The position numbers and the translations under genes are program-made. Of a DNA stretch of 60,958 nt, positions 49,059 through 57,604 are shown piece by piece (the first letter of the stretch is position 1; each line of letters starts with the position of its first letter). The notes under the pieces are model-generated. The model was not told the origin of the DNA, did no database searches, and saw only the letters and a list, made by a program, of their open reading frames with translations. Source of the stretch: a virus; the IMG/VR virus record IMGVR_UViG_3300045996_002303, positions 1-60,958 of that record, one strand, 5' to 3'.

Positions 49059-49488
49059 CTGAAATGAGTTCGTTAATTCGATCTACCGCATATTTCTGCT
49101 CGGACTGAGAAAGGTTAAATATTACCTTACCCTTATTCCCTTCTACCCATCTTGCCTTTTGCAAATTGAATGGATTCGTAAACCCTATCCCGTAACCGTT
49201 TTGTGTAGCGATCACCGACCAATCGTTTTCAAGTTGACGCGTAAGACTAACGATGACCTTATTACCTGAATCCCGTTTATATTTTGCCTGCCGAAGTCTT
49301 AGATATGCATTATTGTATGTTCCGATTTGACCTCCATCCGAACCTTGTCCATTTTGATGTATTCTTTCGGTCATCAATGGGATCACCTCTAATGCAACAG
49401 GTCGAAGTAAATAATCCTTATTCTTTAATTGCTCCAACTGCTGCTTTATCCGGCCACTTACAACTTTGATATTTGACTTTATCGTCAT
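49042..49488 (-). CDS. HK97 gp10-like head-tail connector
   Basis: A 148-residue protein of the gp10-like/virion morphogenesis type: SGRIKQQLEQLKNKDYLLRP, VIPLMTERIHQNGQGSDGGQ, AYLRLRQAKYKRDSGNKVIV, LTRQLENDWSVI. ATG at 49488 overlaps the TGA of the upstream gene (49485-49487), so it is preferred over the longer TTG start. Confidence 0.72.
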   Translation of the reverse strand: MTIKSNIKVVSGRIKQQLEQLKNKDYLLRPVALEVIPLMTERIHQNGQGSDGGQIGTYNNAYLRLRQAKYKRDSGNKVIVSLTRQLENDWSVIATQNGYGIGFTNPFNLQKARWVEGNKGKVIFNLSQSEQKYAVDRINELISDALNS

Positions 49489-49997
49489 GGCAACCAAGTA
49501 ACTGTTTCAGGATTTCCAGCGCACTGCATGCAGCATTCTGAAGTATCCATGAGTAATACAGCTTGTTTTAATGCTTTTTCATACTCTACCTGATAGAATG
49601 TTTTAAGTTCTTCAGCCTGCTTTGAATCAATTGTGGTAAACCGATTAAGCCTTGAAGATGTAAGTCTGAAAATCATCAACCATGCGCCTAGGCAATACTT
49701 CCATGCCTGAACCAGCGTTTCAATATTGTCGCAGATCAGTGTATCGTAATCACACCCACGTTCCAGCTTGAAACATTTATTCAACTCGGACATTACATCA
49801 ATCCTAAATTGTGCAACGGCGGATTGCTGAACGTCTGCCCAAACTCCCAGGTAAGTGATTTGTTCGCTGTCTGCGATTTTATCAATGCTTTCGATACTGA
49901 TTCCGGGCATGCTATTCAAATAAAGCCCACTGCCAGGCTGTTCATAAACACCAGCACAATACGAAAGGCCGATATAGTCAATAAAGCATGTAAGCAT
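49485..49997 (-). CDS. Head-tail connector protein
   Basis: A 170-residue protein directly after the major capsid gene. Helical with several cysteines (ECCMQCAG at the C-terminus); AQFRIDVMSELNKCFKLERG and QAWKYCLGAWLMIFRLTSSR resemble gp6/gp15-type adaptors. The call is by position. Confidence 0.5.
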   Translation of the reverse strand: MLTCFIDYIGLSYCAGVYEQPGSGLYLNSMPGISIESIDKIADSEQITYLGVWADVQQSAVAQFRIDVMSELNKCFKLERGCDYDTLICDNIETLVQAWKYCLGAWLMIFRLTSSRLNRFTTIDSKQAEELKTFYQVEYEKALKQAVLLMDTSECCMQCAGNPETVTWLP

Positions 49998-50005
49998 TAT
50001 AGAAA

Positions 50006-50021
50006 GGGGGATTTCTCCCCC
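50006..50021 (-). terminator. Terminator/attenuator after the major capsid gene
   Basis: On the minus strand GGGGGA GAAA TCCCCC (6-bp stem, GNRA loop) is followed by TTTCTATAATG. It lies between the major capsid stop (50046) and the connector start (49997), the usual place for attenuating capsid transcripts. Confidence 0.6.
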
Positions 50022-50045
50022 GTATAATTACAAACCCAAAAAAGA

Positions 50046-51179
50046 CTAAACAGGATAAGCGTAAGCAGGACCATTGTAGGCAGTGTTTCCGATGAAGTAC
50101 TTCAGCGTACCATTGGTGCCTTCCAGTTCATCACCGGTATCATAGCCGTTGTCGGGCTGAACCCACAACGCGTAGTCTTTACTGATGATGCCCTGCCATC
50201 CGCGATCTACGAATACCCCTTCTGAAATTTCAGTTCGGCAATCGTAGTACTTCAGCTGCAGATCCATTCTCAGATCATTCAAACAGTCATCGGGACAACC
50301 GAATTCCTGCACAGGCAACGGTAATGTTGTGAATATGCTTCCACCGGGCTTCTGACCAGCAAAAGCGCCCACGTATTTGTTACGGCCGATAAACTTCACG
50401 CTTCCAGGAGCGAACACGCCAATGGCATTGTTACCCCAGATACTTTGCGTGTCTTTATCGAAGAAGAAGCGAGGGAGACCAACTTTACTGGTATCAATAC
50501 CGGCAGCATTGCAACATGCGAGCGCCTGGGCTTTCTCGTAGGCCGCGAACAAGCCGCCACCCACGATACAAGGCTCTCCGCAGATTTCGTTTTCCTGAAG
50601 ATCCTGCATCATATCAACGATGCCGTTATCAAGAATAACCTTGCTGCCATCCTGGTTGATGTTGATCACTTTTCCGGAAGCGCTACCATTGGCCACATTC
50701 ACGCCGAATTCAGTAGCCATCGCGGTAACCAAAACCTGATTGATCTTCTTCAAAACAACGTTGGCGCCTTCTACAACCAGGTCGTACACTTCCTGCATCG
50801 CCTGGGTAGCAGGTTGCCCCACCGATACCATCCGGCTGGCATCTTCGCAATACCGGCTTACCTGATCATCGCTGATATGAAAGGAGTACTGCGCATGTGA
50901 TAGCGCCGGCACATTCCATTCGAGATAACCGGGCTGCGCATTGATGGTGCAATCGTCGGTAGTTTGCACGTCCGAAACCGTTGGCCGACGACGATATTTA
51001 ACTACCATGCTGCGCTGATGACCTCCCTGGTAAGATTCGTTCAGTGGGGACACCGAGCTATTTGCGCAACAAAACAACATCGCGAGGAAACCGGTAACAT
51101 GCATCTTTGAGCCCGGTGCATTATTACCAGCTATCTCCTTAATATGCTTAAGGAGGCTAGGGCAAAAACCATTTGCCAT
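50046..51179 (-). CDS. Major capsid protein
   Basis: A 377-residue protein located between scaffold and connector genes, with a strong leftover terminator after it. HK97-fold-like features: long N-terminal helix, VGQPATQAMQEVYDLVVEGA spine helix, and the C-terminal GTNGTLKYFIGNTAYNG. No internal protease is nearby, so scaffolding by the upstream protein is likely. It assembles into the shell. Confidence 0.75.
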   Translation of the reverse strand: MANGFCPSLLKHIKEIAGNNAPGSKMHVTGFLAMLFCCANSSVSPLNESYQGGHQRSMVVKYRRRPTVSDVQTTDDCTINAQPGYLEWNVPALSHAQYSFHISDDQVSRYCEDASRMVSVGQPATQAMQEVYDLVVEGANVVLKKINQVLVTAMATEFGVNVANGSASGKVININQDGSKVILDNGIVDMMQDLQENEICGEPCIVGGGLFAAYEKAQALACCNAAGIDTSKVGLPRFFFDKDTQSIWGNNAIGVFAPGSVKFIGRNKYVGAFAGQKPGGSIFTTLPLPVQEFGCPDDCLNDLRMDLQLKYYDCRTEISEGVFVDRGWQGIISKDYALWVQPDNGYDTGDELEGTNGTLKYFIGNTAYNGPAYAYPV

Positions 51180-51210
51180 ATAACAATAAATTAAATGATG
51201 AGTAAATGAG

Positions 51211-52164
51211 TTACATCACGCTCGGCTTCTCGAGATCCGCTAAGGCCTGATCTGCTAAAGACGATAACGCGTGGTTTACAGCATTCCCATTGCCATTCCC
51301 ATTTTGATTCTGGTTCTGGTTTTGGCGCTGTTGATTGCCGTTGTTGTTTACATGATTCCTGGCACCGTTACCATTCCCATTTTGATTCTGGTTCTGGTTT
51401 TGGTCAGATACTTTGAGAATTTTGTCGCGGGACATTATTTTGTCGAGATAGCTCTTAGGAGTGAGCAAACGGTTGTCCTCGCCGAAGAAATTTGAACCGT
51501 CTTTTTTTCGTAATGCAAGTTGTCCGGATTCGTCTACGGTGAATTCCGCAGCATCCGCGTTTAATGATTTATTGATAATGGCTTTCAAAGTGATATCTTT
51601 CACCTCTCCGTCCAATTCGTCATATATTGTTTTGTAGCCGCCAAGAATATTGCGTAGCGCATAGGACATGTCTTTATCCTTCAGCTTCTTTTCGTACTCA
51701 GCACGGATGCCGGCTTCTTTGTCCTTTTCGGTGCGTAACTGGCTATTCAGTTCATTGATCTGCTGCTGCAGTGAATCCTTTTCGCCTTTACCGCTGTTCG
51801 CTTTCTTTTCTTCCAGATCTTTTATTTTGGCAGCAAGCAGAACTGCGCGTTTGGTCGAACTCTTTTCGGCCAGGATTTCATTTTTGATTTCATCCGGCAG
51901 TTTGTTATCGTCAATAAACCTGGTCAATTCCTTATCCAAACCGTCATACGCCTGACTGAAATAATGCCCCTTAATTGCTGAGTGATTGTTTTTAGCAGCA
52001 TCAAGCGAAAGCAGGCCGTTGTCAATACCGGTAATTAATGCATCAGGAATGCTGATATTAGCCAACTCAGGGGCGGCCAACAATGGTTTAATTGCTTCGT
52101 CATCAATCTTAACACCGGCTTTAATTGCCAATTCTTTCAAAAAATCTGCTGCTGTTTTGGGCAT
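51211..52164 (-). CDS. Scaffolding protein
   Basis: A 317-residue acidic, helical protein upstream of the capsid gene: charged coiled coil (NSGKGEKDSLQQQINELNSQ, RTEKDKEAGIRAEYEKKLKD), and a C-terminal Asn/Gln/Gly-rich tail (QNQNQNQNGNGNGARNHVNN) ending in a helical capsid-contact-like segment. The tail contains two 33-bp identical DNA copies. It guides capsid assembly. Confidence 0.75.
   Translation of the reverse strand: MPKTAADFLKELAIKAGVKIDDEAIKPLLAAPELANISIPDALITGIDNGLLSLDAAKNNHSAIKGHYFSQAYDGLDKELTRFIDDNKLPDEIKNEILAEKSSTKRAVLLAAKIKDLEEKKANSGKGEKDSLQQQINELNSQLRTEKDKEAGIRAEYEKKLKDKDMSYALRNILGGYKTIYDELDGEVKDITLKAIINKSLNADAAEFTVDESGQLALRKKDGSNFFGEDNRLLTPKSYLDKIMSRDKILKVSDQNQNQNQNGNGNGARNHVNNNGNQQRQNQNQNQNGNGNGNAVNHALSSLADQALADLEKPSVM
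51293..51325. repeat. 33-bp direct repeat in the scaffold gene, copy 1
   Basis: Identical to 51371-51403. It encodes part of the repeated Asn/Gln-Asn/Gly block and begins CCATTCCC and ends TTTTGG on the plus strand. The copies are 78 bases apart and could change copy number by slippage. Confidence 0.8.
51371..51403. repeat. 33-bp direct repeat in the scaffold gene, copy 2
   Basis: Second identical copy of the repeat at 51293-51325, in frame (78-base period, a multiple of three), so the reading frame is kept if a copy is gained or lost. Confidence 0.8.
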
Positions 52165-52173
52165 AATTATAGT

Positions 52174-52257
52174 TTAACGTCTGGGTTTGGAAGGCTTCGG
52201 CCTTGGTTTCGTTCCACCACCGCAGGTACGGCAGTATAAAATGTTATTCAATTTCAT
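52174..52257 (-). CDS. Tiny Cys/Pro-rich peptide
   Basis: A 27-residue peptide (MKLNNILYCRTCGGGTKPRP plus seven basic/Pro residues) with a CxxC. Its ATG overlaps the end of the upstream gene. Short zinc-binding-like peptide; unknown role. Confidence 0.4.
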   Translation of the reverse strand: MKLNNILYCRTCGGGTKPRPKPSKPRR

Positions 52258-52532
52258 TTTTGAAATGATTTAGGCTTTGGCCCCGGCTTCTTGCGATCAG
52301 TATTTTTTACCGATTCGTTCGTTACAACCGGTTGCACATCGTTATTATGTACCTCCTCAATTGTCTTACGCAGGTGTTGAGGCAGATTCCGGTTCTGCTC
52401 CATCAGCATCTTTTTTGCAGACAGCGGCAGCGCTGTTTCTTTATAAACAGGCATGCCGTTTACAATTTTTGGCCTATTGCCATCTTCTGTAACCGGAGAA
52501 ACTACTCTGAGATATGAGGAAGTGAAATACAT
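52254..52532 (-). CDS. Small head-region protein
   Basis: A 92-residue protein (YLRVVSPVTEDGNRPKIVNG, then LPLSAKKMLMEQNRNLPQHL) with a basic Pro-rich tail. It is encoded between MuF and scaffold in the gene order, and is now separated from MuF by the inverted cassette. The function is unknown. Confidence 0.5.
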   Translation of the reverse strand: MYFTSSYLRVVSPVTEDGNRPKIVNGMPVYKETALPLSAKKMLMEQNRNLPQHLRKTIEEVHNNDVQPVVTNESVKNTDRKKPGPKPKSFQK

Positions 52533-52630
52533 AATTGGGATTGCAATTAATTATTACAGTAAAATTATATTTTCATTTTTGATTGAAAATTCTATAACTT
52601 CAGTATTTTGCATCAAATTGGTGTAGTTAA

Positions 52631-52813
52631 ATGGCTAAATCCATCACATTGAGGAACATCCCTAGTGATATTTTTCAGATATTATTACGGGAACAGCATA
52701 AAGTAAAGGCCCACCGAAATATTGGCCGGTTTGGGATAGAGCAAACTGTTTATAAGATTATCCGGGATAACGAACGCTGTAATAAGGAAAATGAAAAGGA
52801 GGATAAGAAATGA
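52631..52813 (+). CDS. Ribbon-helix-helix regulator of the glycan cassette
   Basis: A 60-residue Arc/MetJ-like RHH protein (ITLRNIPSDIFQILLREQHK, then IGRFGIEQTVYKIIRDNE). First gene of the plus-strand cassette, divergent from the late operon; it could repress both directions at the 98-base gap upstream. Confidence 0.7.
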   Translation: MAKSITLRNIPSDIFQILLREQHKVKAHRNIGRFGIEQTVYKIIRDNERCNKENEKEDKK

Positions 52814-52971
52814 AGCGTTTTTTCAAATATCTCCTATGCATATTACTTATAAACTGGATTCTTACGCAAACTATTGATGCTTATAGTCACCCTGATATGA
52901 CTAGCACAAGAAGGTTCTTGAGAACACCAAAGACATTTATTTGGGATTTCACCTATAATAATCAGAAATGA
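52810..52971 (+). CDS. Small membrane-anchored protein
   Basis: A 53-residue protein with an N-terminal membrane segment (YLLCILLINWILTQTI) and a basic tail. Both its start and its end overlap its neighbours by 4 bases, indicating translational coupling into the GT2 gene. Perhaps a membrane anchor for the cassette enzymes. Confidence 0.5.
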   Translation: MKRFFKYLLCILLINWILTQTIDAYSHPDMTSTRRFLRTPKTFIWDFTYNNQK

Positions 52972-53714
52972 ATTTATCCCTCTGCATAACAACATTTAAT
53001 AGGTTCGAACTACTTAAAGAATCCTACGCCCAGGTGATTGACGATACACGGATCTCAGAAATAATAATTGTTGACGATTGCAGCACTGAGCCCGGCATAA
53101 AAGAGAAGGTTAATGGCTTGGCCGGCGGGAAGGTGAAAGTTTACCACCAGGCGCAGAACAGAGGTATGAGCAGGAATAAAGCTGATGCGATTAGCTATGC
53201 ATCAAATGAGTGGTGTATTATTTTTGACAGCGATAATGTGATTGGGAAAGATTATTTGGATGCGTTTTTCAATTACGCGGGCGGGGCAATGGAGATAATA
53301 AAAGAAAAAGAAAGGTATATATTTTGCCCTGATTTCGCTAAACCGGATTTTGATTACAGGGCTTATAGGCAAGGAGGTGGTGGTTCAAGACATATTTATA
53401 GGGCAGGAATATATGGAAGCTCAGAAGCAAGGGTAGAAATAAAACACGACGACTTTAATTGCCTTCTTAACACCTGCAACTACATAGTTCATCGTGATAC
53501 CTATCTGAAGATATACCAGTTCAACCCAACGCACATAGCCAGCGACACAATTTGGCACAATTATAACCATTTAAAAGCCGGTGGTAGATTTTGGATTGTC
53601 CCTGGCATGCAATACTACCACCGCGTCCACAAAGGCAGCGGTTTCCTGCAAGGTGTTGATTACAATATGCGTACGCAGGCGGAGGTAAGAAAAATGATAA
53701 TGGAATTAAAATAG
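52968..53714 (+). CDS. Family 2 glycosyltransferase
   Basis: A 248-residue GT2 enzyme. Nucleotide-sugar-binding start (LSLCITTFNRFELLKESYAQ), IIIVDDCSTE (D36, D37) and the DxD motif IFDSDN (87-89), then acceptor-site region with NYIVHRDTY. It transfers a sugar onto a glycan acceptor, cytoplasmic. First enzyme of the cassette. Confidence 0.9.
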   Translation: MNLSLCITTFNRFELLKESYAQVIDDTRISEIIIVDDCSTEPGIKEKVNGLAGGKVKVYHQAQNRGMSRNKADAISYASNEWCIIFDSDNVIGKDYLDAFFNYAGGAMEIIKEKERYIFCPDFAKPDFDYRAYRQGGGGSRHIYRAGIYGSSEARVEIKHDDFNCLLNTCNYIVHRDTYLKIYQFNPTHIASDTIWHNYNHLKAGGRFWIVPGMQYYHRVHKGSGFLQGVDYNMRTQAEVRKMIMELK

Positions 53715-53718
53715 CACT

Positions 53719-54063
53719 ATGATTAACCTACAACCAGAACAACTAAAGGCTTATTTCAATCCGGGGCAAGAACTGGAAATGCAGGATCAAATAAAGGCTT
53801 ATTACGCAACGCCGAAGCTGCCCGGCTTTCACCTTATATGCATAATGCAGCAAGGCCGTAATACTATGTATCATGTCGCCTTTTCCACTGAACTACCCGA
53901 CACCGGAAAGCCGTTTATAATTGAGGTGTTATTCGAGGAAACTCGGCGTATATCTTATAAAAACTTTCTTTTAAAAGCTAATGCAAAGACAGAGGAACCT
54001 TGGAATAATCCAAACCGATTAATTGCGCTTGCTATGCATAACCAGAAAAACGGTATTGTATGA
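53719..54063 (+). CDS. Hypothetical cassette protein
   Basis: A 114-residue protein (LQPEQLKAYFNPGQELEMQD, YHVAFSTELPDTGKPFIIEV). It overlaps the next gene by 4 bases. No domain recognised. It resembles the small phage-type proteins interspersed in this cassette. Confidence 0.45.
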   Translation: MINLQPEQLKAYFNPGQELEMQDQIKAYYATPKLPGFHLICIMQQGRNTMYHVAFSTELPDTGKPFIIEVLFEETRRISYKNFLLKANAKTEEPWNNPNRLIALAMHNQKNGIV

Positions 54064-54299
54064 GAATGTGGGTTACCGAAATACTAGCTATTGATCCCAA
54101 TGACGGGGTAATGAAATTATGGGCAGGCCCTAATGTGCCAGGTATTAATCACGAGGACGCGGAAAGGTACTGCCAGCAAAACGAATTAGGTTATTGCCAT
54201 GTTTTGGGTGAATTAGTTGCAGAAATACCTTGTAAAGAAGGAACGAATGAGCCGGATATGGGGAAGATTGTGGATTATGAGAAAATTCAAATTAATTAA
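54060..54299 (+). CDS. Small hypothetical protein
   Basis: A 79-residue acidic protein (VTEILAIDPNDGVMKLWAGP, VPGINHEDAERYCQQNELGY). Conserved-looking but not identified. It is encoded in the cassette without a membrane or enzymatic motif. Confidence 0.45.
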   Translation: MRMWVTEILAIDPNDGVMKLWAGPNVPGINHEDAERYCQQNELGYCHVLGELVAEIPCKEGTNEPDMGKIVDYEKIQIN

Positions 54300-54305
54300 T
54301 TACAC

Positions 54306-54740
54306 ATGGCATACGAAGTTAAGCCGTTAATTGAACTGTCTGAATTAAAAATTGGAAATTGTTTATTATATAAGGGCGAAGTAGTGTATATCACCTCGTT
54401 ATCAATGGATATTGATGACGAATATGAGGATATGATTGGATTCTGTAAACTCGGTGAAACAAGTAACGAAATTGCGGCATGGAACAGGTCGTTATATAAC
54501 GATCTTGAAAGAATTCCACTTACTTATGAATGGGTTGTAAAATTAGGAGTCCACTTTAATTATGGCTATGAATTCGCTAAAATATTTAACTTATATATCG
54601 AAAATGGCGAACCGGTTTGTAAGGTTTACATACAACAATACAGCGAAGGCCGGGAACCACTTCCAGATATAAAATATGTACATCAATTTCAGGTATTATT
54701 TGCTGCGCTAATAGGAAAAGAACTAAAAGCTACCCAATGA
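54306..54740 (+). CDS. Conserved Bacteroidetes-phage protein
   Basis: A 144-residue protein with LSELKIGNCLLYKGEVVYIT, PLTYEWVVKLGVHF and a C-terminal VHQFQVLFAALIGKEL, a pattern known from many Bacteroidetes phage and plasmid genes of unknown function. It overlaps the GT11 gene by 4 bases. Confidence 0.6.
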   Translation: MAYEVKPLIELSELKIGNCLLYKGEVVYITSLSMDIDDEYEDMIGFCKLGETSNEIAAWNRSLYNDLERIPLTYEWVVKLGVHFNYGYEFAKIFNLYIENGEPVCKVYIQQYSEGREPLPDIKYVHQFQVLFAALIGKELKATQ

Positions 54741-55495
54741 TTCAACCCAAACTTTTCGCCCAGCTTGGCAACCAGTGTTTCATGATAAGTGCGGCCATTG
54801 CCCATGCTCTCAAAATGGGCACCACTTATTCCATCCCTAAAAAGACTATAAGCCCGGGCATTTGGCGAACTTATTTCAGTCATCTTCCGGAAACAAAGAG
54901 CGCCACGTTACACTATTACAAAGAGAAGCGGCATTGTTATGATCCGCTGCCGGAGGTTGATAGTCTCACCATTGAGGGGTATTTCCAAAGCGAAAAGTAC
55001 TGGCATGGTTATAAAGAGCAGATTGCGGAGGCGCTGGGGTTCGTTCATAAGCCGGCAGATTATGTGGCTGTGCATGTGCGCAGGGGGGACTACTTGAAAT
55101 ATCCTGATCAGTTTCCGGTGATGCATTTAGAGTACTACAAAAAATCGATTGAACTCCTAGCATTACAAGGATATTCAAAGTTTCGTGTTTACAGCGATGA
55201 TATTAGCTGGTGTAAACAATTTATCAAATGCGGGCTGGCAGATCACACTAAGTTTGATGACATATGCCGTTTTGAATATAGTGAGAATAAAGACCCACTC
55301 ACAGACATCAGGGATATGTATAATGCAAATGCTTTCATTATTGCAAACTCGTCTTATAGCCTTTTCCCAGCATTATTGCGAGGCAATAATCCGGCGGTTG
55401 TTGCACCAGACACGAAGCACTGGCCATGGTGCGGTGTTAACGGTAGCGAGGCGGTTGATTTGATGCCGGAAAGGTTTATAAAAATAAAAGCATGA
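54737..55495 (+). CDS. GT11 alpha-1,2-fucosyltransferase-like enzyme
   Basis: A 252-residue enzyme of the GT11 (FUT1/FUT2/WbcG-like) family. Motifs: AQLGNQCF (residues 9-15), the GDP-fucose site HVRRGDYLK (114-122), and SYSLFPALL near the end. It adds fucose (from GDP-fucose) to a galactose-type acceptor; the acceptor here is unknown. No GDP-fucose synthesis genes are in the genome, so the host must supply the donor. Confidence 0.85.
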   Translation: MIQPKLFAQLGNQCFMISAAIAHALKMGTTYSIPKKTISPGIWRTYFSHLPETKSATLHYYKEKRHCYDPLPEVDSLTIEGYFQSEKYWHGYKEQIAEALGFVHKPADYVAVHVRRGDYLKYPDQFPVMHLEYYKKSIELLALQGYSKFRVYSDDISWCKQFIKCGLADHTKFDDICRFEYSENKDPLTDIRDMYNANAFIIANSSYSLFPALLRGNNPAVVAPDTKHWPWCGVNGSEAVDLMPERFIKIKA

Positions 55496-55701
55496 GCAAA
55501 CCCTACCCAGATTATGCAGCCAGGCAATGGCCGAAGGGTGAAAAGCCGGATCTGCGCAGGATAACTAAATGCAGCGACCCCAAAGCATGGTATTCGGCTA
55601 TGGTTGGGAAAACTATAACCGTTCATTACTTCTGCACATTCGGGTGCTGGGATGTTAGCGGCAGGTGGTTGGATTATTACGATTTAAGTGAACCTTTATA
55701 A
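55492..55701 (+). CDS. Small basic protein
   Basis: A 69-residue protein (AARQWPKGEKPDLRRITKCS, then TFGCWDVSGRWLDYYDLSEP). It overlaps the fucosyltransferase end by 4 bases. A small protein of this type also occurs in phages; the function is unknown. Confidence 0.45.
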   Translation: MSKPYPDYAARQWPKGEKPDLRRITKCSDPKAWYSAMVGKTITVHYFCTFGCWDVSGRWLDYYDLSEPL

Positions 55702-55708
55702 ATTTTGT

Positions 55709-56275
55709 ATGCGTACATACTCAGATATAGAACAAATGGCAGGGCAGGATTACTCAATTGGTCTTACTGCTCATTATAAACCACTCGCCCAGTTTTTAAA
55801 AGAACGAGGGTATAAAACAGGTATTGAGATCGGTACCGCTTATGGAGGTAATGCTTATCACCTATTGCAAAACACTGAACTTGACAATCTAACCTGCATT
55901 GACCCTTATCTGTATTATCCGGCTATGCCCGGTTTTTCTTGTCAGGAGGAATACGACAAGCTTCACCAATTCGCCATAGATCGCCTTTCTGGATTTCCTA
56001 ATGCCTCTATTGTTCGGATTGATAGTTATACTTTTTACAATAGCGTTGCCAAAGATTTTAAGTTTGACTTCGTTTTCCTCGACGGCAGCCATGATTATGA
56101 AGATGTGAAATGGGAGTGCGAAAACTATTCTAAGATCATTAAACCTGGCGGCGTTCTGTCCGGCCACGACTACAATATTTTTGAGGGTGTGAACAAAGCG
56201 GTTGATGAGTTTGCGAAAGCAGAAGGCAAGCCGGTTGAGTTGTTGCCTGGTAATATTTGGTATATAAATTATTAA
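55709..56275 (+). CDS. SAM-dependent methyltransferase (class I, Methyltransf_24-like)
   Basis: A 188-residue enzyme. SAM motif I TGIEIGTAYGGNAYHLL, acidic motif CIDPYLYYPA, and the late motif FVFLDGSHDYEDVKWECENY followed by IIKPGGVLSGHDY. In a glycan cassette the likely acceptor is a sugar hydroxyl. No DNA-methyltransferase signature (DPPY/NPPY) is seen. ATG at 55709 preferred. Confidence 0.82.
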   Translation: MRTYSDIEQMAGQDYSIGLTAHYKPLAQFLKERGYKTGIEIGTAYGGNAYHLLQNTELDNLTCIDPYLYYPAMPGFSCQEEYDKLHQFAIDRLSGFPNASIVRIDSYTFYNSVAKDFKFDFVFLDGSHDYEDVKWECENYSKIIKPGGVLSGHDYNIFEGVNKAVDEFAKAEGKPVELLPGNIWYINY

Positions 56276-56277
56276 AC

Positions 56278-56835
56278 ATGACACTTCACGACCTCGCAGT
56301 CAAATACGGAACTGATAAGTTGCAGCACGGCTATATCCCCTTTTACGAAATGTCCCTGCCAAAAGAACCTAAACGTATTTTAGAGATCGGCGTAAAAGAA
56401 GGGGCAAGCTTGGGGGTGTGGGCGGAATACTTCCCTAATGCGGAAATTCACGGCCTTGATCTTTTTATAGAAAATGAAATCAGGAATGTCTATTACAATA
56501 TAGATCGTTTATCTGAAGGTAAACTTAAGTTCGACCGGTTTACAATGCACCAAGGCAACCAATGTGATTGGCAAATATTGGAACTATTACGCAATCTTGA
56601 TTTCGACGTAATAATAGACGACGGCTCCCACAATAGCCGTGACCAATTGATGACCTTCTTTGGGTTGTATAATGGTAAACACTATTTTATAGAAGACTTA
56701 CAATGCAATGATGAAGAATTTTACAGCCAGGGTTTGCCGGCGTCGATGCGGGCAGCAAATATATTCAGAGGTTTGCCTATTAATGGAATTGTCAAGGATT
56801 GTCAATCGCCAATTGTTTTAATTTCGAATTTATGA
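56278..56835 (+). CDS. SAM-dependent O-methyltransferase (MycE/CmcI-like)
   Basis: A 185-residue enzyme with motif I RILEIGVKEGASLGVWAEYF, and VIIDDGSHNSRDQLMTF, the IDDGSH motif of sugar O-methyltransferases such as macrocin/mycinamicin enzymes. It lies 2 bases after the previous methyltransferase gene, and a second ATG region at 56278 is used. Likely modifies a sugar. Confidence 0.8.
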   Translation: MTLHDLAVKYGTDKLQHGYIPFYEMSLPKEPKRILEIGVKEGASLGVWAEYFPNAEIHGLDLFIENEIRNVYYNIDRLSEGKLKFDRFTMHQGNQCDWQILELLRNLDFDVIIDDGSHNSRDQLMTFFGLYNGKHYFIEDLQCNDEEFYSQGLPASMRAANIFRGLPINGIVKDCQSPIVLISNL

Positions 56836-56987
56836 TTAAAGTAGGGGACATAGTTTTTCATAAACTTAGTAAGCTACTTTTTCGGTGTGAAAATAAAAAA
56901 CATGAAAGGTGGATGAACATGAACGAATTCTACCATAAAACAGAGTTAAAAGAAATCGACTACAATAAAATAGAATCATGCTCCTAA
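56832..56987 (+). CDS. Small protein
   Basis: A 51-residue protein (VGDIVFHKLSKLLFRCENKK, HERWMNMNEFYHKTEL). It overlaps the preceding gene by 4 bases and the FkbM gene by 10. No motif; real by spacing. Confidence 0.4.
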   Translation: MIKVGDIVFHKLSKLLFRCENKKHERWMNMNEFYHKTELKEIDYNKIESCS

Positions 56988-57604
56988 ACTTCCCCACCCT
57001 CGTCAATAAATACTCCATCAAAGCCAACGGCTGCATCCATGTAGGCGCTCATTTCGCGCAAGAACATGCCGATTACGTTGCGGCCGGCATAAAGCGTTTC
57101 GTATATATCGAGCCCTGCGCAGCCGCTTTTAATATTCTAAAAAATAAGTTCTCCGCACATCATCATATACAATTGTTCAATGTAGCGTGTGGTGAGGTAG
57201 AGTGTGAACAAGTCATGTATACTGGCAGTCAGAACGAAGGACAGAGCAACAGTCTGCTGAAGATGGATAAACACTTGAAGATCCACCCGGGTATAACTCT
57301 GCCGAATACCGAGATTGTAACGGTAAAGAGATTGGACAGTCTTGGCCTTGCTCACAAAGGATATCAATTACTGGTGATGGATTGCCAGGGTTTCGAAGGG
57401 CGGGTATTAAAAGGCGCCAAAGAAACACTGAAGCAGGTTAATTACGTGTATACTGAAGTGAATAAAGATGAAGTATATCAAGGTTGTACGCTGGTTAATG
57501 AACTTGACGAGTTACTGCATGAATTCGAACGTGTAGAAACGGGTCAATGGGTTGGCGGCATGTGGTCTGACGCATTGTATATTAGAAAAACCCGACTGGG
57601 ATGA
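56978..57604 (+). CDS. FkbM-family methyltransferase
   Basis: A 208-residue FkbM-type enzyme: GCIHVGAHFAQEHADYVAAG, IEPCAAAFNILKNKF, and LLVMDCQGFEGRVLKGAKET. FkbM proteins O-methylate sugars or natural products. Third methyltransferase of the cassette. Its end overlaps the exostosin-like gene by 4 bases. Confidence 0.85.
   Translation: MLLNFPTLVNKYSIKANGCIHVGAHFAQEHADYVAAGIKRFVYIEPCAAAFNILKNKFSAHHHIQLFNVACGEVECEQVMYTGSQNEGQSNSLLKMDKHLKIHPGITLPNTEIVTVKRLDSLGLAHKGYQLLVMDCQGFEGRVLKGAKETLKQVNYVYTEVNKDEVYQGCTLVNELDELLHEFERVETGQWVGGMWSDALYIRKTRLG

Noticed and set aside
50445-50900. A 151-codon plus-strand frame inside the capsid gene
   Set aside because: Antisense to the well-supported major capsid protein.
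55709-57604. DNA methyltransferases for anti-restriction
   Set aside because: None of the three has a DPPY/NPPY motif; all match small-molecule or sugar O-methyltransferase types and sit between glycosyltransferases.
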